A DNA stretch of 64,000 nt from Adiantum capillus-veneris (GCA_014529385.2 CM043955.1:150923640-150987639); one strand, 5' to 3'; positions 22,641 through 34,889 are shown, counted from the first letter of the stretch. The notes: generated by a model not told the origin, from the letters alone. Numbers and translations: made by a program.

Positions 22641-25600
22641 AAACCATGTGACATATCCTCTTCTCCTCCTTCGATATGCATGCATCTCATATGACAGCTA
22701 TTTTTTTTGAATCATGGTCTTAAGCTCCAAAAAACACTTTAAATACCTTAGACTTTGTCCTTAAGAAATATACCCATGCCATTCTACTAAAATCGTGAAA
22801 GTTATTGGCCACCATTTTGTTTGACATGCTCACAAGATCCCAAATGTTGGTGCATTTGCTATGTGTATAATGGGTAAAATTAAACAACATTGTTTTGAAT
22901 ATCCTTAGTTTTGAGCAAAGTGTACCCTTTAATCAACACATGGAAGACCCAAATTAGGATCATATTCTACACATTTTAGGAAACGTACATGTGTGCATCC
23001 TTCATGCACATTAAAGAATCCTTGAGAAGTTGATAATGCTCCACATTAATTATGTTTAGAATATGGAGCCTGCAAAGAGAAGGGAAGAGTGTGTACAAAA
23101 ACTTGAAGGTATTCTATATCAACTGTCGATCTCCATGGTGGTGTGTTTGAGCTAACAAAGGACAAGAAGAAATCAAGAAGCACACAAGATAGGCCCAATA
23201 AAATTTTTATTAGTGGTAGTAAAATGAGGCATCTACTTTTGAGTTGCTTTGAATCCAAAAGACCTCAAGCATGCTTGCATGTGGAAATCTCTTGAAAAAT
23301 TGGTTAAGCTACTTGAAAAAGAAAAACTAACATATGATAAACTCTCCATCTCAATACTTTCACACCCTAAATGGTTGATGCCAGGGGGAAACACACATAA
23401 TACATTACACGATGGGCCTAATACTTAATCTCTACGTTGGAATTGTTTGTTGTTAGCTTCTCAGCTGACAGGATCCAAAGAAAGAGAATAAAAAGGGACG
23501 CCACTCGTTTTTTAAAGCCAATTGATTGTATTAAACCCCTTTGTATTACTGGGAAATCGCACAAAGTCCAAAGCCATTGTAATATTATTGATTGCCAACA
23601 AGTCTAAAGGGGTTGAGGGCCTCAAAGTTTGTAATTATATGCAGTTTTAAAGCTTTGTATTGAGCCCAAATAGCTAGGAATCCATTCTTTGAACCTTGGC
23701 TAAGGTATAAAAGCCAAATTTTGTAATTAAAACCTAAGTTTTTGGATAATGAAATTAAGCGTTTGCTAAAGAAGCTCAACGTGAGTCTACTATTTCTTCA
23801 ATTCCTGTGTGTCTCTCTTGTACAATGTTGCACTGCTATTTTGAGCATACCAATGCGTTTACACGTTGAAGCTCTTCCATTTAACGTAAGTTTCTTGTGA
23901 TGAGTGTGTTTTTAGTTGTGCTGTCTACGAGCTGTTTTTGCTTCCTATACACAATACACACACCAAAACTGGTTTTTGACATTAGGAATAGGTGGAGCAC
24001 ATCTAGAAGAAGCCGCAGAGTGCTTTGGATGCCAAAATTGACTGACCTAAAATAGGCTATTTATCTTATGCGAGATTTTCTCCAAGTGTCAGAAATGACA
24101 TTTGAGTACACGAGAGCATTAAGGATACTCTGCTCATACTATGCATAAACTTTTGTTGCATTTAGAGACTCGTAGCTATGCCAAATCATTGGATCAAGCT
24201 TGCGGTAAGGACAATAGATTTTGATGTCTGACACACATTTAAGACTGAGATAGGTAGGAGCGGCTTAGACTTGGGTTTTTTGAGAGATAAGCTATCTCTT
24301 GTAGCCTCCATGCACTAGTCAGGTCAGCTACATCCCACGGATTTACAGTTTTTATGTTTGTGGTTCTTGCTTTACTAGCATCAATATGGTGAGGCTTGGC
24401 AACGGGCCGACATATCGTTGCCGGGGACGAGGCAACCTAAGCATTCACTTGAATTTCCATTACTTCCTCTAGTTTCGGCTAGAGTAACACATTTTTTACT
24501 TTATCACGGCTGAGAGGTTCTTGAGAGTAGAGATACTTGGTAAGAAACTCGGGAGCATTATTTTAGTAGGACAGATTAGGTGAAGGATCCTTGAGACTAG
24601 CTAGTGGTCAATAAGGGTATCACCTAAGTAGGATGTAGAGATTTGAGATTGAAAGTTGAATTTTCCACTTTTTGTACTCTTTTTTCATGTTGAGTAGGAG
24701 TAGGGTAAGTTGAAATCCAATTGCATATGATGTAAGGTGCATTAAAGAAAACAAAAAAAAAATTGTCAAATCGAGATAGACAGGGGGTATCTAAGATTGA
24801 TACTGGCAAATTGGACTTACAAGGTGGTAGATCAACTTGAGTAGACTACTTCCTTTGATTTTGGAGACATTTGGATCACTAAAACACTTGGTCAAGCCCA
24901 AAAGTTAAAAAAACCAAAGACTTCAGAGAAAATCAACAAGGAAAAGCCAATCAGTCTAAAACTTGAAACCACAGTGTGGATAAATCCTAAAACTTATGGG
25001 AAAATCAATTTGTGAAGTAAAAGGTGAAAAATATCAAAACCTGGTAGAAATTTATCTTCAGCGTGCTGAAGATAGAACTCTCTCTAGAGGGGAAATTTTG
25101 CCAAAATTTCAACTCACAGGGTCTATTTATACCATAATACAACTCCTAAGCAAGTTTCATCAAATCTGGAGCTATGTAACGATGAAAACACTGGGAAAAC
25201 CAGACTATAGGATCACAAACAGTGATAAAATAGTTACCCAAACTTTGTGAAACTCACTGTACAAGCTTGAAATCACATATAGAATCCAACCCAAGTCACA
25301 TTGGCAAAAAATATGCTGAAATAGAGGATGCGGAAGATAAATCTCTCACCAGAAAAGTAGTTTTGTCATTTTGACACCACGATTGACTTTGGCAAGTTGC
25401 GGAGACTCTAGTTGTGTGATAAAGGTTGAAATAGACCCCACAAATAGGTGTAGCCATCTTAAGCGCGCCTAAGATGAAACTGAGTAAAATTTCACTTTTT
25501 TGCATATAGGGTCTATCTGGCACTAGGAAAAGAAATTTTTGTATATTTTGTGACTTAGGATTGACAAATTGTGGAATCACATACGGCTTTAAGTGTTTTT

Positions 25601-26019
25601 GTGTAGGGAATTGCACCTTTGTTAAGGACAAGAGAGCAAACAGCAAAAGCATTGCGTTTGAAATCAAAGTCAACCTTCTAGGTTTGAAGTATCAGTTCAA
25701 TTAAGTTGTGTAAGTCCATTTATGAACCTAAGATCTGGTAGAGTTTTGGGAAACTTGATTGACTTAAAGAGAATAGGAGTAGAGCGTCCATTGAAGAGAG
25801 CGTAAATCGAGGGAGACCATTATAAACTATTGCAAAAGAAGTGCCAGATAGTTATTCCGATTCAAGCTCAGACATGTCTTCTTATTCAACTCAATGAGGA
25901 ACGTGACCTCTCTCAAGGTCACGATCCATGTACCCCACTATCAGAATGCATTGAAACTTGGCACACAGGTCCATCACAGCCTCTCGGTCCCTCTTATGTG
26001 GCTTTCATGTAGTTCAATT
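22641..26019. other. Unassigned AT-rich DNA, no gene recognised
   Basis: No frame here shows a domain I recognise. The longest (24996-25250 + and 25296-25673 -) lack family motifs. The region contains two 22-bp imperfect palindromes at 25053-25074 and 25455-25476. It is probably decayed repeat. Confidence 0.6.
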
Positions 26020-26879
26020 CCCTTTAGATTAACAAGCACATCTAGAATTTTTTCAAGACCAACAAGTACAAAGCCCAGATTTGTTTGGACCCAAATGAGG
26101 AGTTTGTAGTGAGGATAGATGACCATACCATTGATTTTTAAGAGGAGGTTACGGCAAACAAACAAGACGACCTTTATGTAGACCAAAATGGAGTACAATA
26201 TCGCAAGATACAAGACCCTGATTTTATGGATAAATGGGGATTAGAGGTTGATATTCTAATACCAAATAAGGCTATAAAGGAGGGACCTTTGATGTTAGAA
26301 TTAGAAGGGTATGAGTTGGTAGATGCTAAACCATTGAAACGCGTCCCCACCGGTAACCCACATCTTGGAGTTTCTTGTTGGGAAGAAAACAATATTACAA
26401 ATTTGGTATGGACTAGTCACCCATGCTAGATTAGGATAACTGACGTCCTTGAAAATCGTGTATATTTTTAAGATCAAGGAAAAGGGATTAGTAAAACTTC
26501 TCGCTCATCTCTTTAGGGATTGGTACAACAGTAATTTTGTTATGATGACTGTGAAAGAGATTGAACAAAATAAGTGCCAGGGACACTCAGTCCGTGAAGT
26601 GATCATCGAAATCATACAGGCAGTCGATCGGGATGTGGATCCAAATGCTAGAACCAATGATATCATGGCCAATCAAAGAGGAAGCACATCAAGGAGTAGC
26701 CACCTCAATGATGGCAACAAAAAAAGAAAGGAAAAAACCACCTATAAAAGGGGAGGAATGAGTGACATGAGGACGAGAAGAGGTCCACATGAATCACACT
26801 GACCAAATAGCTGGTTTGAGGGATTAATGGGAGAAACATTAGCTAGAAGGGAGAGAGAAGGTGCTGTGAATACAATCGT

Positions 26880-28398
26880 AGAGTTAGACCAACAAATTTT
26901 CAAAAGTGGGTTAAAAAATATAGCTGGTCAAGGGATTTGTATGACCATTTGGCCAGCTTCAGATAGGTTTTTAGAGCTGAGTGCATAACACATAATTTGA
27001 GGGATTTGGGATGACCTTGGAGGGCAAAGTTTTGACTTGGTTCCATACCGTACCTACTAGATTGATAACCGACTTACCAACTTTGGCCATGATATTTGTT
27101 GCTACTTGTTCTAAAATAGGAATAAAGCATAATACTGTGGCACAAATCTATAGTTTCAAACAAAAACAAGGAGAAACTATCTGAGATAGCGTGAGTCAAA
27201 TGAGGCAGTATATAGACAGATGCCCAGAGTTGGAGATTCCAACCAAGGAAAGACTAGTCTCACTGTTTCTAGAGGGGCTATTAAACAAATATTTGCATGC
27301 TATTTTGTATAGAAAAAAAATACATGACTTGGGAAGCATGCAGTCTAGATGCAATTGACTTGATGATATTTGCAAGATCTATAATCAGGAAAGCAAAGCT
27401 AAAGATACACAAAAGCGATCAAACCACATCCACTGTGCCAGCACAAGTAGGATCAGTTGATGCATCGTCTGCCAATGCTATAGAAGACATGCTTAAACAC
27501 AAGAACAATATGATGATCAACATGCAAAGGATGCCGATGCAAGCCCCAGTGCAGGAACCAAATTAGGGACAACCTATGGGACAACAAAGGTAGCTAAAAT
27601 GGTGCACCATTGAAGGAAATGGAAAAATCATGAGACAAATGAGTGATACTACAAGCCTAAATATGATGGAAATGTTGAGTATGTGCAAATAAGTCCACAA
27701 GGGCAACCCATGTATAGATACATGCCAAATATGGCACCCATGCAACGATCACCCAGGAATGTGGAGAGACCACAACCAGTATTGGGTTAGCAACTACCAC
27801 TTCCATGGAATAGATCTATACCAATCAAGTACATGGTGTTTGAGGAACAAACGGAGGAATAGGTGCTAGTACCCATTACTCCATACCCTGAAACTAGTTC
27901 AGTAACAATGGGATAGAAGAAGAGTGGTATAACCAACCTACTCCACTCCCTATGGAGCGGATGTGTCAAGCACCCATTGATACAACACTTGTTTACTTTA
28001 TTGCAAACTAGGGGGCAAGACCACCTATAGTCAAGCCAATGCCCAAACAAAAAAATGGAAATTGTCATAACGGTGGAGCGGATGACCATTGTAAAAATTA
28101 CTGTCCTGAACCGGATAAGAATGTGAGACCTATAGAGGCATATTGTGGAGCATACGGATGCAAGGGTGGACACTTTCCTAAAGACTTTCCTAGGAATCTG
28201 ACAAACAATGGAAAGACTACCATAAACATAGTTCAAGTGGTGCCGAGTAGTTCATCAGAAGGAGAACCGATAATTCTTGTTCGAGTGATGATTAGTGCAC
28301 AAGCCAAGCAAAACAAACAAAAAAATGCAAATGGATCTTATAAATTCAACAATTCAAAAACTCTAGGAAAGAAAGATGCAAAGATACAAACTCAATAG
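26880..28398 (+). pseudogene. gag: TE-E gag relic
   Basis: From about 27011 the reading MTLEGKVLTWFHTVPTRL, then SFKQKQGETI and MRQYIDRCPELEIP, and LVSLFLEGLL is the capsid core of retrotransposon Gag. Further on, the 28039-28398 frame has cysteine/histidine clusters (CGAYGCKGGHFPKDF) that look like a worn zinc knuckle. Several stops and frame changes occur, for example near 26988 and 27340. The frames upstream (26226-26802) are plausible N-terminal Gag but carry no diagnostic motif. Confidence 0.65.
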
Positions 28399-28745
28399 TC
28401 AACAATTAAACCTGACGGAAAAGAACTATACAACCACAGAAAGAGAAGGTCTTGGTATGGTGTATTCAGTCAAGAAATTTTGACATTACTTGTTCGCTAA
28501 CAAGTTCTTCTTTTTTGTAGATCATCAAGCTTTACTCTATTTGGTGAATAGACCATGCAATACAAGTAGGATAGTAATTTATCATCTTACTTGAATTTGA
28601 CTTCATAGTTGTAGTTTAAAAAAGGCACTGCGGGCACATCACTTGTCAAGACTCACCACGAGGGAAGTACCTAAAAAGGGTAGACGATGACTTACTGGAT
28701 GCATATCTGTTCTCTGTGGAAATTATTCCAAGATGGTCATAAGAT
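28399..28745 (+). pseudogene. pol: TE-E RNase H, N-terminal half missing
   Basis: The reading begins with LTEKNYTTTEREGLGMVYSV and continues with FFVDHQALLYLVNRPCNTS and AHHLSRL, all counterparts of TE-B and TE-H RNase H. The first catalytic strand and all of RT are absent, which marks the internal deletion. Confidence 0.75.
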
Positions 28746-28748
28746 CTT

Positions 28749-30360
28749 GTGTCCTTAATGACTATAGCACAAGTGGATTCTAAAATACCAATTCCTATTA
28801 CACCACAATTGATTGAGCAATCAGCCCTATATCAATTGGTGCGTGGAATATTGTATTGCAAAAACAAGGATGGAATCATGGTCTTGTGCATTAATCCTGA
28901 GGAGCAAGAAGCCTATTTGAGTCAAGATCATACCACAATCGTAGGTCTACATTTTGCACGGAATCAAACCCTACAAAGATTAACTTGGTTGGGTGTTGGC
29001 CTACCATGCAGAGAGATGTTCATCATCACGTGAATGATTGCCCTCAATGTAAAGAAAAATCCGCCATACCCCATGCCATATTATTCCATATTTCAGTCAC
29101 ACCACAGGGGAGTAGATACCTTTGGTAGAGTATCTGACTAATAGAATATTCCTAGAAGACATGAGTAAAAGATGAAAAAGAGCAATAGAAACTGACACAG
29201 TCAACTATACAATGATTGGAAAATAGCTCTATTGACAAGGGAAAGACTGATAGCTTGGACTGTGTGCCAATGAAGAGGAGTATCTTCCTATTTTGGAACA
29301 AGTTCACGCAGGTCTAGCAGGGGGTCACTTCTCTCATGAAATCACAGCCAATGTCGTATTGATGGTAGGCATTTGGTGGCCAACTTTATTTGTGGATACA
29401 AAAGAATTAATTCAATAATGCAATGCATGTCAACAAGCAAAGATGCTAACGAGAATGGATAACATACCACTACGACCTATGATGGGAACACACATATTTG
29501 CTAAATGGGGTATAGACTTTGTAGGTCCAATACAGCCACCCGCTTTAAAAACTAAGGCACAATATATTATTGTGGCAACAAATTACTTAACTTAGTGGGC
29601 TGAGGCACGAGCCACTAGGAAGAATGATGCTAGAACCACTGTTGCATTCCTGTACAAATGCATCTTTTACTAGATACAAATTTCCTATTGAGCTTGTGAG
29701 TGATCGCGGATCGCATCTCCTCAATGAGGTGATATAATATCTACTAGATGAGTTGGTAATCCACAACAAATTTTCACCCTATCACCCTCAAGAAAATGGT
29801 CAAAGCAGAATATACAAACAAAATTATGAGCTCTGTATTAACCAAAATTGTTAGTTTAGGCAAAACGGACTGGGAAATACATCTTCACTCTGCCTTGTGG
29901 GCTTATTGAGTTTCCTTCAAAACGGCTTTGAAAATGACTCCTTTTAATTTGGTCTATGACCTGGATGCAATATTTCCAATGAAATTCTTATTACCCACAC
30001 TCAGAGTTTCAACTGAGTGGGAATGGAAAGAACATGAGTTGTCAGAAGAACTCATGGAATTAGAACGCCTAGATGAACAGAGTTTAGTGGCCATTGTCCA
30101 CATAGACACCCAAAAAAAAAGTTGTTTGACTCGCATTTGCTGATTGAAGTTTTTAAAGCAGGAAATTTAGTCTTAGTATACTCGTTGAAACAACATATAC
30201 CCAAGTTCAAGAAAAAAAGATATGGTCCTTTTGTCATGAAGATGTTTCACCAAGTGGGGCCGTCAAGTTAGCCACCGTAGATGGAGAAATAATGGAAACT
30301 TGGATAATTGGATGTCGACTCCATAAATACAACCTTACCTTGACTAATGAACTTCTATAG
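28749..30360 (+). pseudogene. pol: TE-E integrase with two HHCC modules
   Basis: A first zinc-binding module is read at 28840-29070 (DHTTIVGLHF, then after a frameshift CPQCKEK). A second follows at 29260-29450 (QVHAGLAGGHFS, then CNACQQAK). Each has H-x6-H and C-x2-C. The core continues WGIDFVGPIQPP, an ATNYLT segment with a stop after it, and a broken SDRG stretch near 29700. The C-terminal part at 29928-30143 (MTPFNLVYDLDAIFPMKF) matches TE-H. Many stops show long decay. Confidence 0.75.
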
Positions 30361-30549
30361 AGAATGCATCATGCATCCAAGGAAAGGAATCTTAAAAGAC
30401 AAAAAGTTATTTAGGAGGCTTAATAGGAAGTGCACATTTGAGTTCTAAAACAAAAAGCTGCAAGACAACCTGTTCTCCAAGCTGTACCACTCAATACTCT
30501 CCAAATTTAACCCTTAGCAGAGGATGAGGTTGATACTGAGGACAAGTGG

Positions 30550-31470
30550 ATGGATGGTCTTGATATGTTGATACCGAAGACAAGTGGATGGATGGTCTTG
30601 ATACGTGGAATCAATGTGAATGTGGATGAGGATTACAAAGTCAAAGCTTTAGCAGATACACGAGTCCAAGTCAATGCGGTCAACTATTCCACTTATCACA
30701 AAGAAACTACTCAACCACTTGAGTATTGTCGAGCCAAGGGACGCAACAAGAGAGTCACTCCAACTTTAGGGAAGATTATCTTGAATATTATAGTTCATGG
30801 ATTCTCTTGCCCGCGTACTTTCATATGTATAGCAGACGAACACATGAATAAGGACCTAATATTAGGTGCTCGGTGGATGAGAACCCACAAAGAAATTCAT
30901 GATTGGGATGCTAGAATTTTGGAACTCACACTCAAAGGAGGACAACTAAAAATACCAATTGCGAATAGTAAAGAGGAATGGAAAGAAACTCTTGGTGATT
31001 TCCAATCAAATAAGCATGAGTCATCAGCCACAATTATAAGTATAGCTCCATTAAAGACTTGTTCTACTCAGCTATGTAGGGAACCATGCAAGTTTGGATA
31101 CCCAAAAGTCAGCTTGTCAACCGACCTCAACAAATCTGGGTGCCCAAAAGATTGCTATACATCTCCAACAACCCTAAGGAAAAGCCATGGTACCCACCTT
31201 CTCAACAGAAACTACCACTACTAAAGATGAACTGGATATGGAAACCAAAGAAGAAATGTACAACTCAGAGCAAAAGACCAAGTGCCTAAAGCAGACATGT
31301 TAAACTCTATGGGTACAAAAGACCCCACCACAACTCAAAACCAACCTCCATCAGGTAAAAGTGGATACCTAAAGTCAAACCACCCACCACGATTGAAACC
31401 ACCGGTTCTAGTCATCACACAGCAGATGGTGCAGGTTTCACCATAAAAGAACGTGCTCAATTGTTGTAGG
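30550..31470 (+). pseudogene. TE-E post-integrase module (second protease-like domain, W-[IV]-P-K tail)
   Basis: The 30550-31224 frame holds ALADTRVQVNAVNYS, a worn retropepsin active-site strand (D-T-R in place of D-T/S-G), and then LILGARWMRTHKEIHDW, the C-terminal loop. The tail has repeated motifs: VWIPKSQL, IWVPKRLL, WIWKPKKK and KWIPKVK, partly in neighbouring frames up to about 31380. The order is the same as in TE-B and TE-H. Confidence 0.65.
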
Positions 31471-31679
31471 GCTTACTGTTCAAGAGAGTTCAATCACAAT
31501 ATACTTTGCCATTGGAAACCCTTGAGTGCAATACTCAAGATTCACCTCTTGCACAAGATAGCGTGTTCAATTGCATTAACATCAATAGCATTATAGGGCC
31601 AATTAGTGCCATGCATAGACACAACTTTATAACCTACACACTGCACAACCACGATACTCTGTCATCCCAAGCGATCAAC

Positions 31680-31697
31680 AAAAGGAGGGGGGGGGAA
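31680..31697 (+). other. TE-E polypurine tract
   Basis: AAAAGGAGGGGGGGGGAA precedes TGTTAGATGATC at 31698. This is the expected end of the internal region. Confidence 0.75.
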
Positions 31698-32749
31698 TGT
31701 TAGATGATCAACTAATAAGAGCCAGAGAAAATTCAAAGAGGGGGGGAGACAATCTGAAAATGGACAGAAGCATATGAATTTGGAAGAGATAAGGGCAATG
31801 TTTTGAACTAATTGTGTGTTAACGTACGATCTTTCTTGAATAGATTAGTCAATTTCCCTAATAACGAGATGAATGGGGAATGCAATAGGATAACCCCTCG
31901 GTATGTGTGTATATTGTACATAACTACCAAAAGCCATAAATAATGCGGTTTTTACTTATATTGTGTGTTTTCTAACCAAGATTAAGCAAAAATGTTAGAA
32001 TTGGATTTCAACTTCAATAACAGAATCTTGAAGTTCAGTGGAACAACTAGATATTTTTTGGGGCAATTCCGATCAAAAAACTCGATGACCACTCCGACTC
32101 ACTAATCATTTGGAACACATGTAGAAAATAGGTCCATGGATGTCATTTTTCTGAGATTTTTGATCCGGGAGTACATTGTAAGGCCTAGTAAGCTCATTAG
32201 GTAGGCATTGGAAGGGGGGTATTGAAAAAGTCTAGGTATGTATAGTCCCTTGGGCCATTTTCCATCTCATTTTCATTCTAGCCTTTAGAGAGAGCTCTAG
32301 GTTGTGGATTTTGGCGACATTCCACGCTCTCCTATGCCTTGTTTGTCGATTCTTACTCCCTGTTGGACGGATACGCCGCGACGGACGTCAGCACAGCGAG
32401 AACTCATCTAACAAGATTTGTCAGCTAAGGACGAAGCTCGACCCGCAGGCGCGTGGAAGCAAGTATAATGTGTCAACCTACACTCGACCGACTCTTAACT
32501 AGTTCCTACAGAGGTCTCTACCCAATGTCTTAGTCACAGTCTTCAAGAGTGCATAAGACGAAACTTCCTACAATGCTTTCTAGAGCCTAACACCCATCAA
32601 ACAATCTCGAAACACCACAGAACTTGAAGGACACCCTACTATCACCAATAGGTCGCTCTCCCTAAGGTCTATGAACCAAAACCCCAACCCAAAACACCCG
32701 GTACAAAATCACGTAGGATGTCTGGCCGAAATTTGCAGGTCTCCGTTTC
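31698..32749. repeat. LTR sequence left of TE-F (TE-E 3' LTR and/or part of TE-G LTR)
   Basis: It starts TGTTAGATG right after the TE-E polypurine tract, so it should be the TE-E 3' LTR. Right of TE-F, the continuing flank ends at 43222 next to a polypurine tract on the other strand, with termini that mirror these (TGTTAGA and TCTAACA). I cannot tell where one LTR ends and another begins. No coding frame of note. Confidence 0.45.
32745..32749 (+). repeat. Target site duplication GTTTC, left copy (TE-F)
   Basis: The same five bases occur at 42678-42682, right after the 3' LTR of TE-F. Confidence 0.92.
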
Positions 32750-33568
32750 TGTAAGGTCTCTGACCCCGATCAAAAGGAACACCCTTGTACCATGAAATAA
32801 TCATAATGGAATAAGTTACTATTTTTAGCATTTTTCCAGATTCTGTCAGTGCCATGATGTTTAGAATGTTATAAAGCTTCAAAATGTGAATTAAAATAAT
32901 TTTTTGTGAAAATTTTCTTTTAAAAAAAATTTCTCGTACATTATACCTATTCCTAGCCGAAAATCTCTATGACTACTCTCTAAATTCTCCTTATTCGTAC
33001 TCTATTATGTAATCATCATTCCATAGCTGAATTATCAGCCATTCTTCACTCTCGATTAATGATTAGAGCATAATTATCAGAATCTTCTCTCTCTAGATAG
33101 CATAGTAATTAATTGGTAAGCTAGTATTTGTGCAGATTGAAGAGAATCACTATTGTAATCACTCATTAACATTGTAGATTAATTGAATTCATTTCTCTTA
33201 TGCATTAAGACGTAATTAAGGAGAAATTAATCCGTCAATAAGTCTCTAAGAATTGGTTTTTCCTCACACATATGCATAGGGTAAATCTGCATCATCTAAT
33301 TACTAGGAAATAGTTTAATCATACTTAATCCAATTCTCTGGTAATTCCAATAGTGAAATCCTAATTATTCTTGATCATGTAAGCCGAATAATTATCTTAG
33401 ATCCGGTTCCCATAGGATTATGTGCCATCCTTAATGATTGCTTTATGAAAGAAATCTAGACTCTCATATAGGAGGGATTAATTGATGTCACTAATCTACC
33501 CATTGGACTGTTATGATGCATGTGAACCTTAGCTCTTTCTCCAAGATAATCATTTAAAGTAGTGAGAA

Positions 33569-33739
33569 ATGGCCCCGGTTAAGAGGACGCGCTTCGGTGG
33601 TGCCCATGATCGCGAGGCAGGAACGAGCAATGTCAACGGGAAGGGGAAGGCTCCCATGGAGCAACAAATACCGGCCATCTCACGGGCCATCGATGAAGAA
33701 GTGGAAGAGGTAGATCATATTTTTATTCAAGTTGTGTAA
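33569..33739 (+). CDS. Short ORF inside the TE-F LTR (56 codons)
   Basis: ATG to TAA encodes a small basic-then-acidic peptide starting MAPVKRTRFGG and containing DEEVEEVDH. The 3' LTR has the same ORF (41459-41629) with three amino-acid changes and no break. GAG|GTAGAT at 33707-33715 looks like a splice donor, so the part before it could be a first exon of a spliced element RNA. I could not find an acceptor in the right phase for the pre-gag ORF. It may be chance. Confidence 0.3.
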   Translation: MAPVKRTRFGGAHDREAGTSNVNGKGKAPMEQQIPAISRAIDEEVEEVDHIFIQVV

Positions 33740-33997
33740 ATTAACATTGCATACGCTAGCTAGGAATGCTCATATCCCCAAACATGTTGGAGAAATCCAA
33801 CGGAAACCTCGGCATTGAAATCATTGTACATTAAGTTCTAAAGTAGGAAGGTAATGTTTGATGGGTATGCTGTTTGCAATAGGAAAGAATGTCTGCTAGG
33901 AAAAATTTAGCTCGGCATGTTCATTTTATTTCCAATGTTGAATCAGTCCTGACCCCCCTACTGATCACAGGGGGCAGAGTTCCTCGTTAGGGCTCTT

Positions 33998-34118
33998 GAA
34001 TCCACGACTTGCTTTTTATGCGGTGGATACCCACGACTTGCTTTCTATGCGGTGGGAACCCACGTCTTGCTTTCTATGCGGTGGGAGTGTCCATGACGTG
34101 CTTTCTATGCGGTGGACA
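33998..34118 (+). repeat. Minisatellite in TE-F LTR, about 30-bp unit, four copies
   Basis: The unit around CACGACTTGCTTTCTATGCG occurs four times in a row. The 3' LTR has the same array at 41889-42008 with the same copy number. Confidence 0.9.
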
Positions 34119-34789
34119 TACCTAGTTGTATGGGCAGCTAGGCGACAACGGGAGGAGTGAACTCTCGCTGGAGGGGGGATGTTGTACCTCCAGAACATTG
34201 GAATTTTTATGAATAAGTTTGAGTAGAATTTTTACTAGAATTCTGTCTTGGTGTTGTTTGCAATACTGGTTGAAGGGCTGTTTTAACGAACCATGTGATT
34301 CGGAATTAAACAAGGAATATTTATGTTGAACAACCTTTGTGGTAGTAATTAGGTCACACGATGAAGTGTGAGTTTGGGGGTGGAAAGTGGGGGCTTGGCT
34401 CAGGTTGCCAATGCCTACGAGATGGGTGGTCCCGATTGGTCGGGAACTCTCTGTCCCCATAGTGCTTACTCGATATTGGTATTACTCATTACCCCTAGAG
34501 CGGCGAATCCTTGAGAGTACGTGCCTCTGAAACATGGGGAAAAAGGCACTCGGGGTTTCTCTCCTCTTGGAAGGTGGGTCTTAGGATCGCTAGATAGTTA
34601 AGTACGCTTCCCCTGCGAGGTGGAGCTAGATCTCGTTGCTAGTAGGCTCGAACTCGACTCACTATGTGATGAGAGATCGTCCGCTAGTTGAACCCTGAAC
34701 CATTTTGTTTGCTTCCGCTATAGATCTAGTGGCCACCAGGTTTACCATCAGATCCGTTGTTTGATACGACGGGGTGGGGACCTCACACC

Positions 34790-34801
34790 TGGTATCAGAG
34801 C
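34790..34801 (+). other. TE-F primer-binding site (tRNA-iMet)
   Basis: TGGTATCAGAGC is the standard plant primer site complementary to initiator tRNA-Met, two bases after the LTR end. Confidence 0.95.
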
Positions 34802-34889
34802 CTAGGTTAGGCTGGGAAAATAAAGTCGTATTGTGTGAACATTTAAAAGGAATTGAAAGTATATAGGTAGTTGATCCGAATTCCTTGCA

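Larger units (their letters stand above)
26020..31697 (+). mobile_element. TE-E: decayed Ty3/gypsy element, internal region
   Basis: Gag, RNase H, integrase and post-integrase module can be read in order on the plus strand, ending in a polypurine tract at 31680-31697. Protease and reverse transcriptase are missing between about 28398 and 28400, so a deletion of some 2 kb or more lies there. Integrase and linker resemble TE-H more than TE-B. The 5' boundary is uncertain. Confidence 0.75.
32750..34787 (+). repeat. TE-F 5' LTR (with internal deletion)
   Basis: It agrees with the 3' LTR 39915-42677 except that about 740 bases (about 40075-40813 of the 3' copy) are missing near 32905-32930. The missing part contains the only convincing TATA-like box (TATTAAAAG near 40569). 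Both copies contain a four-unit minisatellite (33998-34118 here). Confidence 0.93.

Noticed and set aside
24398-24422. Short inverted repeat GGCAACG...CGTTGCC next to CGGGGAC, like a tRNA-Asp primer site
   Set aside because: No LTR end or coding region is near it; a 7-base stem is expected by chance.
34016-34460. Minus-strand frames conserved in both TE-F LTRs (also 41906-42350)
   Set aside because: Conservation is explained by LTR identity; they cover the minisatellite and have no domain.
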